Assembly (NCBI GenBank): GCA_945860085.1
Contig: CAMAPJ010000020.1
Span: 1-36,275 of the forward strand
Direction of reading: 5' to 3'
Source of the DNA: Synechococcus sp. UW140
Lineage (GTDB): Bacteria; Cyanobacteriota; Cyanobacteriia; PCC-6307; Cyanobiaceae
Length of the DNA stretch: 36,275 nucleotides
The notes beneath the pieces are model-generated. The model saw only the letters and a program-made list of their open reading frames with translations. It did no database searches and had not been told where the DNA came from. Shown here in pieces: positions 25,360 to 33,185 of the stretch; the first letter of the stretch is position 1, and each line of letters starts with the position of its first letter. Both the position numbers and the translations under genes were made by a program.

Positions 25360-26097
25360 ATGCACATGCCCCTGGAAGATACAATCGGACTCAATTTACT
25401 GGCCGCCAATCAACACCAGGCAGAGCACAACCGCGAACACTTTGATGCCTGGCGGCTGCTCTGTCTCAATGTGATGAGCAGTCCGGGGGCCGGCAAAACC
25501 TCACTGCTGGAGCGCAGCCTGGCCCAACTCTCTGACGAGTTTGCGATGGCAGTGCTGGAGGGTGACATGACCACCCAGCTGGATGCCGAGCGGCTGGAGG
25601 CGGTGGGGGTGCCGGTCGTGCCGATCACCACCGGCCGGGCCTGCCATCTAGATGCGGCGATGGTGAGCGGCGGCCTCAAACTGCTGGGCCAGCGCCTCGA
25701 TCCGGCCAGCCTCGATCTGCTCTGGGTGGAGAACGTCGGCAACCTGGTCTGTCCGGCTGAATTCGAGGTGGGCGAACACCGCAAGGTGGCCCTACTCAGT
25801 GTCACCGAGGGCGAGGACAAGCCCCTCAAGTATCCGGTGATGTTTCGCGCAGCTGATTGCGTGTTAATCACCAAAATCGACCTGCTTCCCTATCTGAACG
25901 TCGATGTGGAACGCATTGAAAACCACATCCGCCAAGTCAATCCCAGCTGCAGCGTGATCCTGGTATCCGCCAGCAGCGGCGCCGGCCTGGACCGCTGGCA
26001 CGCCTGGTTGCGGGCCACCCACGCGGCCCAATGCCCAAGCCCCGTGCTCACCACTTCTGAGTCCCTGAACACCCACGCCAGCCTGGTGAACGCATGA
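25360..26097 (+). CDS. ghaB: HypB-like GTPase for nickel insertion (GhaB)
   Basis: The 245-residue SIMIBI-class GTPase has the P-loop SSPGAGKTS at 40-48, the metal-site residues Cys95-His96 (GRACHLD) and Cys131 (NLVCPAEF), the switch segment VENVGNLV and the guanine-specificity motif TKID at 171-174. HypB drives nickel transfer from HypA to its target. Here the target is expected to be GdmH, not a hydrogenase. The N-terminus lacks a His-rich nickel-storage stretch. The start is ATG at 25360 (MHMPLEDT). The stop overlaps the GlnT start (ATGA, 26094-26097), linking nickel maturation and ammonium assimilation in one transcript. Confidence 0.93.
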   Translation: MHMPLEDTIGLNLLAANQHQAEHNREHFDAWRLLCLNVMSSPGAGKTSLLERSLAQLSDEFAMAVLEGDMTTQLDAERLEAVGVPVVPITTGRACHLDAAMVSGGLKLLGQRLDPASLDLLWVENVGNLVCPAEFEVGEHRKVALLSVTEGEDKPLKYPVMFRAADCVLITKIDLLPYLNVDVERIENHIRQVNPSCSVILVSASSGAGLDRWHAWLRATHAAQCPSPVLTTSESLNTHASLVNA

Positions 26098-27443
26098 GCA
26101 GCCCCAACTGGCAACAGATCAAGGCCGACCTGGAAGAGCGGGGCGTGCGCTACGCCCTAGCCAGCTTTGTCGATCTCCACGGCATGTCTAAGGCCAAGGC
26201 CGTGCCCCTAGCCCACCTGGCCCAGATGGCACGGGGCTCGGAATTGTTTACCGGCGCCGCCCTCGATGGAGTCCCCCAGGAGGTCAGCGATGACGAGGTG
26301 GCGGCGGTTCCCGATCCGGCCAGCCTTACCGTATTGCCCTGGCAACAAGATGTGGCCTGGCTGGCCAGCGATCTGCATCTGCGCGGCGAACCGTTTGAGG
26401 CCTGCAGCCGCAACGTGCTGCACCGGGTGCGCGCTGAAGCAGCCGCCATGGGCTACAGCTTCAACCTCGGCATTGAAACCGAGTTCTTCGTGCTCAAGCG
26501 CAACGCAGCCGGTGAGCTAGTGCCCCACAGCGGCCGCGACACCCTCGATAAGCCCGCCTATGACGTGCGCGGCCTGCTGGACAATCTGCCCTGGCTCGAT
26601 GAACTCGTGCAGGCGATGAATGGGCTCGGCTGGGGCGTGTATTCCTTCGACCACGAAGATGGACCCGGCCAGTTCGAAACCGATTTCGACTACGCCGAAG
26701 TCTTGACGATGGCCGATCGGCTCACCTTCTTCAAATTGATGGCGAAGGAGATTGCCCATCGCCACGGCCTGATCGCCAGCTTCATGCCCAAGCCCTTCGC
26801 CGATCGCACCGGCAGCGGCGCCCACTACAACATGTCCCTAGCGGATCTGGCCAGTGGCGAGAACTTATTTGTTGATCCCGAGGGCAAGCCGGCGGCGGTG
26901 AGCCGCTTGGCGGAACACTTCATTGCCGGCATTTTGCGCCATGCCGCCGCCATCTGCGCCGTGATCGCCCCCACGGTGAACAGCTACAAGCGCCTGGTGG
27001 CCCAGGGCAGCATGTCTGGGTTCACCTGGGCACCGGTTTTTGTCTGCTATGGCAACAACAACCGCACCAACATGCTGCGGATTCCCTCGCCCGGCGGACG
27101 GGTGGAATGCCGCGCCGCCGATATCTCCTGCAATCCCTACTTGGGCGGGGCGATGATTCTCGCTGCCGGCCTCGAAGGCATCCGCGAGCAGCTTGAGCCT
27201 GGCCCCGCCAATCTGGTCAATGCCTACACATTGACGCCGGAGCAACTGACCGAACGGGGCATCACAATGCTGCCCCGCACCCTGGGAGAGGCAATCGATG
27301 CCTTTGCGGCCGATCCACTTTCAAGAAGGGTATTCGGTGATGCAATGTTTGACTCCTTTGTCGCCTACAAAAGGGAGGAGTGGCAGTCTTATCACTGCAC
27401 GGTTTCTGACTGGGAGTTGAAACGCTATCTCGAATTTTTCTAA
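26094..27443 (+). CDS. glnT: GlnT-type (type III-named) glutamine synthetase family ligase
   Basis: The 449-residue protein has the glutamine synthetase catalytic fold: [11 protein letters not shown] (Glu128, Glu130), [12 protein letters not shown] (Glu188, Glu195), [10 protein letters not shown] with the ATP-side His244, [21 protein letters not shown], and [23 protein letters not shown]. These variants match the GlnT/gamma-glutamylmethylamide synthetase-like group and not the main GlnA. It ligates glutamate to ammonia or a small amine with ATP. Overlap with ghaB by 4 bp implies coupling, so recapture of ammonium from guanidine is likely. Methylamine or another amine is an alternative substrate. 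No PII or IF regulatory element is seen nearby. Confidence 0.85.
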   Translation: MSSPNWQQIKADLEERGVRYALASFVDLHGMSKAKAVPLAHLAQMARGSELFTGAALDGVPQEVSDDEVAAVPDPASLTVLPWQQDVAWLASDLHLRGEPFEACSRNVLHRVRAEAAAMGYSFNLGIETEFFVLKRNAAGELVPHSGRDTLDKPAYDVRGLLDNLPWLDELVQAMNGLGWGVYSFDHEDGPGQFETDFDYAEVLTMADRLTFFKLMAKEIAHRHGLIASFMPKPFADRTGSGAHYNMSLADLASGENLFVDPEGKPAAVSRLAEHFIAGILRHAAAICAVIAPTVNSYKRLVAQGSMSGFTWAPVFVCYGNNNRTNMLRIPSPGGRVECRAADISCNPYLGGAMILAAGLEGIREQLEPGPANLVNAYTLTPEQLTERGITMLPRTLGEAIDAFAADPLSRRVFGDAMFDSFVAYKREEWQSYHCTVSDWELKRYLEFF

Positions 27444-27577
27444 GGTCTCGTCGATTCAGCCCGCTGTCGATTCGTCAGGGTCAGGGCCTCCCGTTTGATT
27501 CAGCGCAACCAGATCTCGACTCACTGGTTCGGTCCCATTGCAGTCCATTCCCTTCTGAATTCCATCTCTGAGTTGTC

Positions 27578-28603
27578 ATGAAGTCTTCCAGCCGTCCCCA
27601 GCCCCAGCGCCGCTCCAGGTCCCGTGCCCTTGCTCTTTCCCTGCTGGCAGCCCTCTCTGGTGGGGTCCTGGCGGCCTGCCAGAAGCCGCCTGTCGACCAG
27701 GCCAGTCCGGTGCGCATCGGCTACAGCGCCTGGCCTGGCTGGTTCCCCTGGCAGGTTACCGAAACCAAAAACCTGTTCAGCGACGCCGGGGTGCCGGTGA
27801 AGATGCAGTGGTTTGATGGCTATCTCGATTCGATCAATGCCCTGAGCGCTGGCCAACTCGATTGCAACAGCCAAACCCTCAATGACACGATCAGTTCGAT
27901 CGCCGGCGGGGCCGATCAGCAGGTGGTGCTGATGAATGATTTTTCCACCGGCAACGACCAGATCATCGCCGGGCCCGGTATCAACACCATCGCTGATCTC
28001 AAGGGCAAAAAAGTGGCCGCTGAAGAAGGCACGGTCGACCATTACCTGCTGTTAATGGTCTTGAAAGAGGCGGGCCTTTCGGCCAAGGACATTAAATTTG
28101 TGCCCCTAGAAACCGGGGCAGCAGCGGCGGCCTTTGCGGCCGGCAAGGTGGATGCGGCCGGGGTCTATGCCCCCTTCACGACCCAGGCTCTCAAGCGGGC
28201 CGGCGCCAAGGCCCTGACCACATCGCGCGAGCACCCAGGCGCGATCAGTGATCTGCTGGTCTGCCGCCGCGATTTCATCGTCAAGAATCCCGAGAAGATT
28301 CAAAAAGTCGTGAATGCCTGGTTCGCCACCTTGAACACGATCAAGAAGGATCCCGCCGGTACCCTGCCGATTCTGGTGGAGCGCTCCGGCGTTAGCGAGG
28401 CCGAATTCAAGGCCTACAACGCTGGCACCACAATTCAGACCCTAGAGCAGAACCGCCAGGGCTTCAAGCCAGGCGACTCCATGCTCTCGATGCCCCATGC
28501 AGCCGAGCAGATCAGCCTGTTCTTGGTGGAAACGGGCTTAGCGAAAACCAAGCCAGATCTCAGCAACCTGCTCAATTCCCAGTTCGTGGATGCTGTGAAG
28601 TGA
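27578..28603 (+). CDS. Guanidine ABC importer, substrate-binding lipoprotein
   Basis: The 341-residue protein has an N-terminal lipoprotein signal: a basic start, a hydrophobic stretch ALALSLLAALSG, then lipobox GVLAAC with the lipidated Cys34. The mature part has the two-lobed NMT1/TauA/SsuA type periplasmic-binding fold, with VRIGYSAWPGWFPWQV, QLDCNSQTLNDTISS, ADLKGKKVAAEEGTVDH and GKVDAAGVYAPF. The Trp-rich start of the mature protein could form a cation-binding aromatic site. It corresponds in order and type to sll1080 of the Synechocystis guanidine cluster; such importers have been reported to carry guanidine. The start is ATG at 27578 after a 134-bp gap, so a secondary promoter is possible. 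Confidence 0.88.
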   Translation: MKSSSRPQPQRRSRSRALALSLLAALSGGVLAACQKPPVDQASPVRIGYSAWPGWFPWQVTETKNLFSDAGVPVKMQWFDGYLDSINALSAGQLDCNSQTLNDTISSIAGGADQQVVLMNDFSTGNDQIIAGPGINTIADLKGKKVAAEEGTVDHYLLLMVLKEAGLSAKDIKFVPLETGAAAAAFAAGKVDAAGVYAPFTTQALKRAGAKALTTSREHPGAISDLLVCRRDFIVKNPEKIQKVVNAWFATLNTIKKDPAGTLPILVERSGVSEAEFKAYNAGTTIQTLEQNRQGFKPGDSMLSMPHAAEQISLFLVETGLAKTKPDLSNLLNSQFVDAVK

Positions 28604-28613
28604 GGCTGCTCTC

Positions 28614-29390
28614 TTGAATCGCTGGAGTTCTCTGCGCCGCTTTTTGGCCCACCCCTGGGTGCTGGGTCTGGTGGGTATGGCCACGGTCTTACTAATCTGG
28701 CTGCTGACCACGGCCAGTGGCACCGTTGACAAATTGTTCCTGCCTTCGCCCCAGGCGGTCTGGCAGGCCGGCCAGTCCCAATGGCAAAGCGGTGGCTTGG
28801 TCAAAGATGCGGTGGCGAGCATTCAACGGGTGTTCATCGGCTTTGCCCTCTCGGCCGGGTTAGCCCTGCCGGTTGGCATCGCCATGGGCACGAACCGGAC
28901 CATCTGCCGCCTGCTGGAGCCGCTTATGGCCTTGATTCGTTACATGCCCGCGCCCGCTTTCATCCCCCTCCTAATTATTTACTTCGGCTTGGAGGAGTTG
29001 CCAAAAGTGCTGCTGATCTTCATCGGCACCTTCTTCTTCAACACCTTGATGATCATGGATGCGGTCAAGTTCGTTCCCTCCGAACTTGTGGAAACGGCCT
29101 TGACCCTGGGCGGCAGGGGATTGCCGATCCTCACCCGGGTGGTGGCTCCCTATATCGCGCCCCAGGTGTTTGATACCTATCGCATCAACATGGCTTCGGC
29201 CTGGAACCTGGTGATCGTGGCGGAGCTGGTGGCAGCCACCGAAGGGCTCGGCAAACGCATCAGCCTTGCCCAACGATTTTTGCGCACCGATGAAATTTTT
29301 GTTGGCCTGATCGTGATCGGCCTTGTGGGGCTTGTGATTGACCTGGGCTTCCGCTTCCTAATGCGCAAATCCTGCGCCTGGGCCACCTGA
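28614..29390 (+). CDS. Guanidine ABC importer, permease
   Basis: The 258-residue inner-membrane protein has about six helices. Its binding-protein-dependent transport motif is ELVETALTLGGRGLPILTRV (residues about 157-176, the EAA loop contacting the ATPase), followed by VAPYIAPQVFDTYRINMASAWNLVIVAELV. This matches the SsuC/TauC family. The start is TTG at 28614, 10 bp after the binding-protein stop; no ATG is available before the first helix. It pairs with the ATPase that begins 12 bp downstream. Confidence 0.9.
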   Translation: MNRWSSLRRFLAHPWVLGLVGMATVLLIWLLTTASGTVDKLFLPSPQAVWQAGQSQWQSGGLVKDAVASIQRVFIGFALSAGLALPVGIAMGTNRTICRLLEPLMALIRYMPAPAFIPLLIIYFGLEELPKVLLIFIGTFFFNTLMIMDAVKFVPSELVETALTLGGRGLPILTRVVAPYIAPQVFDTYRINMASAWNLVIVAELVAATEGLGKRISLAQRFLRTDEIFVGLIVIGLVGLVIDLGFRFLMRKSCAWAT

Positions 29391-29402
29391 CGAGCGACCC
29401 CG

Positions 29403-30173
29403 ATGCATCTGCAAGTTTCTTCTGTCTGCAAAAGCTTCGGCTACGGCCCCAAGGCCAAACAGGTGCTCGATTCGGTGAGCTTTGACCTCCACTCCGGCCA
29501 ATTTCTGGCCCTGGTGGGCAGCTCCGGTTCGGGCAAATCAACGATGATGCGCCTGATTGCGGGGCTGGAGCGGCCCAGCTCCGGTGAGATTCGGCTCGAT
29601 GGCGAGCTGATTCGCGGCCCGGGGGCCGATCGGGGCATGGTGTTCCAGAAATACAGCCTCTTCCCCTGGCTCACGGCCGGCCAGAACGTAGCTTTTGGCA
29701 TGCGGCTGCAGGGCCGGCCCCGGGCCGAGGTGCGCGAGCGCACCGCCTACTTCCTGGAGGTGGTGGGGCTGGTCGAGTCGGCCCGCTTGCTGCCGCGCGA
29801 ACTCTCCGGCGGTATGCAGCAGCGGGTGGCGATTGCCCGTTCCCTGGCGGCCGAGCCGAAGGTGTTGCTGCTCGATGAACCCTTCGGCGCCCTCGATCTA
29901 CAGATTCGCGAATCGATGCAGGAATTCCTACATCGCCTCTGGCTGCAAACCGGCCTCACCGCCCTGCTGATAACCCACGACCTGGAGGAGGCCCTGCTCC
30001 TGGCCCAGGAGGTTCAGATCATGGCGCCGCGGCCGGGCCGGATCGTGCGCAGGGTGAGCGCCGATCTCGATCGCTCCTCCCTGGCCCACCTGCGGGTGTC
30101 CCAACCCTTTCTGGCCCTGCGGGAAGAGTTGGCCAGCTGCCTGCGCAGCCTGGATTCCAGCCTCACCGCCTGA
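29403..30173 (+). CDS. Guanidine ABC importer, ATPase
   Basis: The 256-residue ABC ATPase has Walker A GSSGSGKST at about 39-47, Q-loop VFQKYSLFPW, signature LSGGMQQRVAIARSL, Walker B VLLLDEPFGALD and the switch His in LITHDLEEALLL. It belongs to the SsuB/TauB class and fits the permease and binding protein just upstream. It ends 15 bp before the Rieske gene, so all four are probably co-transcribed. No regulatory C-terminal domain is visible. Confidence 0.92.
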   Translation: MHLQVSSVCKSFGYGPKAKQVLDSVSFDLHSGQFLALVGSSGSGKSTMMRLIAGLERPSSGEIRLDGELIRGPGADRGMVFQKYSLFPWLTAGQNVAFGMRLQGRPRAEVRERTAYFLEVVGLVESARLLPRELSGGMQQRVAIARSLAAEPKVLLLDEPFGALDLQIRESMQEFLHRLWLQTGLTALLITHDLEEALLLAQEVQIMAPRPGRIVRRVSADLDRSSLAHLRVSQPFLALREELASCLRSLDSSLTA

Positions 30174-30188
30174 TCATCCGCTCCCGAG

Positions 30189-31265
30189 ATGGATTCCTTG
30201 GCCGACCTGCCCTCCGGGCCCTTCCTGCCGGCGACGGCCTACGGCTCCGCCCGGGTGGCTGAGGCGGAGCGCCGCCTCTATGCCAACCGCTTCTGGCACC
30301 CCCTGGCTGGCATCAGCCAGCTACCACCGGGCTCCTGCCTGGCGGTCAGCCTGCTCGGGCAGCCGATCCTGCTCAGCCATCCCCTCGATGGTCCACCCCG
30401 GGCCTTCCTCAACCGCTGCCCCCATCGGGGCGTGGCCCTGCAGGATCCCGCCGAGGGCACGGTGGCCTGCCGGCGCCTGGTGTGTCCGTACCACGGCTGG
30501 ACCTATGGCCTGGAGGGGACCTTGCTAGCTGGCGCCCGGGAAGCCGATTTTCTGGAGCCCTTCGAGCGGAGCGCCTGGCCCCTGGCGCCCCTGGCCTGCC
30601 AGACCCTGGGCTCCCTGATCTGGGTGGCCCTGGCCCCAGGTCCGATCCCCCTGGCCGAGCAGCTGGATCTAGTCCTGGAGGAGGCCGGCCCCTGGCTGGA
30701 GCAGCCGCGGCTACTGCTGGCCAGCGCCAACCAGGAGCTGGCCTGCAACTGGAAAATCGCCCACGACAACACCCTCGACGACTACCACGTCGCCATTGCC
30801 CACCCCACCACCCTGCACCGGGAACAGGGGCCCGTGCGCCACTACCGCTATCGCCTCAGCCGCTGCGCCACCTTGCTGGCCACCCCCCACGCCGCTGGCG
30901 GCGAGTTCCTCACCTTCGGCCTGGCCCCCTGGACCCATCTGCTCTGTTGGCCGGATGGCCGCCTGGCCCTGATCAGCTTCTTGCCCCTGGATCCCGGCCA
31001 TTGCCAAATGGTGGTGTGGCTACTCGGCAAAGCCGAGTCAGCCGCCGATACCCAGGCCTGGCTGAAGCAGCTCCAGGCCTTCCTGGCGGAAGACCAGGCC
31101 CTAGTGGAGGCGGCCCAGATCGGCTACGCCAGTGGCCTGGTGCCCGGCCCGCCCCACCGCCTTGAGCAGCGCATCCTGCAACAACAGGCCCTCTATCGAG
31201 ACTTGCTGGGCAAGGCCTTGCTTGATCCCGCTAGCTGCGGGGACAACCGAACCGGCGCCAGCTGA
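30189..31265 (+). CDS. Rieske non-heme-iron oxygenase, alpha-subunit type
   Basis: The 358-residue protein has a Rieske [2Fe-2S] site with Cys77-His79 (NRCPHRG) and Cys99-His102 (VCPYHGW). The catalytic domain contributes iron ligands His200 and His205 and the bridging Asp in NTLDDYHVAIAHP. Related enzymes hydroxylate rings, remove N- or O-methyl groups (glycine betaine, carnitine, caffeine, dicamba), or act in pigment breakdown. No reductase or ferredoxin gene is adjacent; photosynthetic ferredoxin could supply electrons. Its place 15 bp after the guanidine importer ATPase suggests action on a guanidine derivative, which is my inference. A pigment-related role cannot be excluded. The start is ATG at 30189. 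Confidence 0.85.
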   Translation: MDSLADLPSGPFLPATAYGSARVAEAERRLYANRFWHPLAGISQLPPGSCLAVSLLGQPILLSHPLDGPPRAFLNRCPHRGVALQDPAEGTVACRRLVCPYHGWTYGLEGTLLAGAREADFLEPFERSAWPLAPLACQTLGSLIWVALAPGPIPLAEQLDLVLEEAGPWLEQPRLLLASANQELACNWKIAHDNTLDDYHVAIAHPTTLHREQGPVRHYRYRLSRCATLLATPHAAGGEFLTFGLAPWTHLLCWPDGRLALISFLPLDPGHCQMVVWLLGKAESAADTQAWLKQLQAFLAEDQALVEAAQIGYASGLVPGPPHRLEQRILQQQALYRDLLGKALLDPASCGDNRTGAS

Positions 31266-31266
31266 T

Positions 31267-31303
31267 CCCGGGATCCAGGCCTCAGGGGGTAGCTGGATCC
31301 GGG
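31267..31303. terminator. Hairpin at the end of the guanidine cluster
   Basis: CCCGGGATCCA (31267-31277) pairs with TGGATCCGGG (31294-31303) with one bulged G and a 16-nt loop. It starts 2 nt after the Rieske stop codon and contains the stop of the convergent small gene in its loop. It is a probable shared transcription end, without a T-tract. Confidence 0.45.
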
Positions 31304-31464
31304 TCTGCCGGGGCGTCACCGAAGAGATCGGGCTGGATTCCCAGGTATACGGCCTCCTTGAACAGGGCCTTTCTCGCCTCGGCATCGCCACTGCGAACGG
31401 CCTCGGCAAAGCGACTGCGCAGGGAGGCGATCAGGGCCTGTTGTCGGGGATCGGCAGCCGTCAT
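31282..31464 (-). CDS. Small hypothetical protein
   Basis: From the ATG at 31464 this encodes 60 residues, MTAADPRQQALIASLRSRFA and then an Ala/Glu/Arg-rich helix (EAVRSGDAEARKALFKEAVYLGI) and a short acidic Pro-rich tail. The frame is open to 31551; the extra residues include a second ATG at 31500 (MTPSHLWPIPAP), which is a possible alternative. No known domain is recognised. The helix with FKEAVYLGIQPDLFG looks like a conserved picocyanobacterial small protein. Confidence 0.6.
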   Translation of the reverse strand: MTAADPRQQALIASLRSRFAEAVRSGDAEARKALFKEAVYLGIQPDLFGDAPADPDPATP

Positions 31465-31567
31465 GGGGGCGGGAATGGGCCAAAGGTGGCTTGGGGTCAT
31501 CGTATGGGCAGTGCGGCTCGCATGCGGTTCGTCGCAAGCGTGATCGCCCATCGTCCTGCCCTCCTGG

Positions 31568-31611
31568 CCAGATCCTGATCCCGAGCGCGATCCAGTCCCA
31601 GATCCTGATCC
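31568..31611. repeat. 14-bp direct repeat, 30-bp period
   Basis: CCAGATCCTGATCC occurs at 31568-31581 and again at 31598-31611. It lies in the gap upstream of the small gene and downstream of the coiled-coil gene, both on the minus strand. It may be a repeated binding site in a promoter. Confidence 0.7.
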
Positions 31612-31649
31612 AGGCCAGACCCGCTCCCAGGCCCCCGAGCGCTGGGGCC

Positions 31650-32174
31650 CTAGGGCCGGCTCTCGTCATAGGGGAGCGATTTGCCTGGGGATTTCGCAGA
31701 GGATTTAGTTGAGGATTTCGTAGCAGGTTTCGCCGCGGGCCTGGTGCCGGGCCGGCTGGCTTGCCCTGGCCCTGGCCCTGGCGCCGGCATCGGATCACTG
31801 AAGGGCAGAAACTCGGGCGGCTCAACGTTTTGACGCAGCAGTTGACGCTGCAGTATTCGCTGCAGCTGGCGGCGCAGCTCCTCCTGCTGAAGGGCGAGCT
31901 CCGGCAGCTGGCTGGCACTGGCTTCCAGGCCCTGCAGCCTCTGCGCCAGGGCGCGCAGCTGGGCCTCTAGGGCCTGGGTGCGCTCCAGGTCCCTGCTGTT
32001 TTCCAGGGTTTGAAGCCGCCGCTCCAGGGCCTGGCTACGGCTGGCCTGCTGCTGCACCTGTTGCAACACCACCAGGGTCAGCACGGCGACTAGGGCGGTG
32101 AGGCCGGCGCCCACCAGGCGCATCCAGCGGGGCAGGGGCGACTCGGCGCCAAGCGGCGCTGGGGGAGCAGTCAT
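31650..32174 (-). CDS. Membrane-anchored coiled-coil protein, unknown function
   Basis: The 174-residue protein has one N-terminal transmembrane helix (MRLVGAGLTALVAVLTLVVL, about 18-37). A long Gln/Leu/Arg-rich coiled coil follows at about 42-118, with repeated Leu spacing (ALERRLQTLENS, ALEAQLRALAQRLQGLEA, LRRQLQRILQRQLLRQ). It ends in a Pro/Gly stretch and a basic KSSTKSSAKSPGKS tail. The layout suggests an envelope-spanning spacer or scaffold protein. I do not recognise the family. The start is ATG at 32174. Confidence 0.65.
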   Translation of the reverse strand: MTAPPAPLGAESPLPRWMRLVGAGLTALVAVLTLVVLQQVQQQASRSQALERRLQTLENSRDLERTQALEAQLRALAQRLQGLEASASQLPELALQQEELRRQLQRILQRQLLRQNVEPPEFLPFSDPMPAPGPGPGQASRPGTRPAAKPATKSSTKSSAKSPGKSLPYDESRP

Positions 32175-32572
32175 GGCGCGACGGCATGGGGGATCGGTCC
32201 GATCTCAACCATTGAAACGGTGAAATCGGGGCTGTGGAATGGGGACCCTGCCATGGGGACCGTGCCATGGGGACCGTGCCATGGGGACCGTGAAATTGAG
32301 CTGATGGAATTGAGCTCATGCAATGGAGAGAGTGGAATGGAGAGCGTGGAATTGAGCGGCTGCGAGCAAGCAGCGTTGCCCAGGATCGACAGAGCCTGCT
32401 TCTGTAGCTTGAGCAGAATTGGGGGAGCGCCTCAGGGGCCAAGGGTGATGGCAATGGGTATCCGGCCTGGGATCGCCACCCTGGCCAGCGGCGGGCCCAA
32501 TCATGCGGGCAGCAGATCGGCAAATGGGGCCAGACTTACCCTGACTCAGGCAAACCGGCCCGGGGCCTTGAG
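32175..32572. other. 398-bp gene-free stretch with 14-bp tandem repeats
   Basis: I find no convincing gene between the divergent coiled-coil and Nif11-like genes. The stretch contains four 14-bp units at 32237-32292 and a decayed tail of similar GGAAT/GAGAG/GAGC motifs to about 32360. The rest should hold the promoters of both flanking genes; no clear -10/-35 pair stands out. Confidence 0.5.
32237..32292. repeat. Four 14-bp tandem repeats (CCATGGGGACCGTG)
   Basis: Units lie at 32237-32250 (variant GAATGGGGACCCTG) and at 32251-32264, 32265-32278 and 32279-32292 (identical). Weaker relatives (GGAATTGAGC, GGAATGGAGAGAGTG) continue to about 32360. The 14-bp period does not keep a reading frame and there are no spacers, so this is neither a coding repeat nor CRISPR. 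Confidence 0.85.
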
Positions 32573-32914
32573 GTGACGCCGCGGGCGCCAGGGAAGGGGC
32601 CTCGAAAGGCCAAATCCAGGGCCAAAGCGCTAGGACAGGGATCTGCAGATCCCCTCGCCGTCCCTCTTTTGACCCTGCCTGCACTCGATGCCTTTCTTGC
32701 CTTTGCCCAGGCCGATGCCGCTCTAGCCGAACGGCTGCGCCAACCGCTGGAGCTCGATGAGCTACTAGCGCTTGGCCGAAGCCATGGCTTCGCGCTGGAG
32801 GAGGAGGATGTGTTAGCCGCCCAGCAGCGGGAGGAGGCCTCGCTCAGCGCCTCCGAACTGCAACAGAGGGCAGGGGCGGATGCCCGCAAACTGCGCAGTT
32901 TCATCCCCGGCTGA
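32573..32914 (+). CDS. Nif11-like domain protein
   Basis: The 113-residue protein has a basic Pro/Lys/Arg-rich N-terminus of about 30 residues. A Nif11-like helical domain follows at about 37-85 (LDAFLAFAQADAALAERL, LDELLALGRSHGFALEEED, with AAQQ after it). It then reads LSASELQQRAGADARKLRSF. Nif11 domains occur in nitrogen-fixation gene surroundings and as leader peptides of cyanobacterial RiPP precursors such as prochlorosins. This protein has no double-Gly cleavage site and no Cys/Ser/Thr-rich core, so it is not an obvious RiPP precursor. The start is GTG at 32573; no ATG precedes the domain. No modification enzyme is nearby. Confidence 0.65.
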   Translation: MTPRAPGKGPRKAKSRAKALGQGSADPLAVPLLTLPALDAFLAFAQADAALAERLRQPLELDELLALGRSHGFALEEEDVLAAQQREEASLSASELQQRAGADARKLRSFIPG

Positions 32915-33185
32915 GTGCAGCCAGGCGGCCGATTTTCTGTCTAAGCGGGCTGGCTGCCGCCGCTGCCAGGCCGCAAAGATTCCTGGAGATCCCTTGGCAG
33001 ACAATCGATCTGAGCGATGCTGATCATCGTCAGGCAGCGGTTGTTGGCGGCGGACTCCAGCCCGGTTAAGGCCCAGGGCTGGTGTTTTGACCGTGACATT
33101 GAGATCGATTGCGACGGGATTGGCGTGGGGGTACTGGCGCACCTCCGACGGTTCGCTACATTTGCTGCAGAGTTTTTTCTCCTCC

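Noticed and set aside
24722-26097. Hydrogenase maturation genes hypA and hypB
   Set aside because: No hydrogenase structural or other hyp genes are near, and the pair sits directly behind gdmH.
27578-30173. Taurine, sulfonate or nitrate ABC importer
   Set aside because: The family resemblance is only general; operon position and the guanidine riboswitch make guanidine the better call.
32237-32360. CRISPR array
   Set aside because: The units are 14 bp and contiguous, with no spacers and no cas genes.
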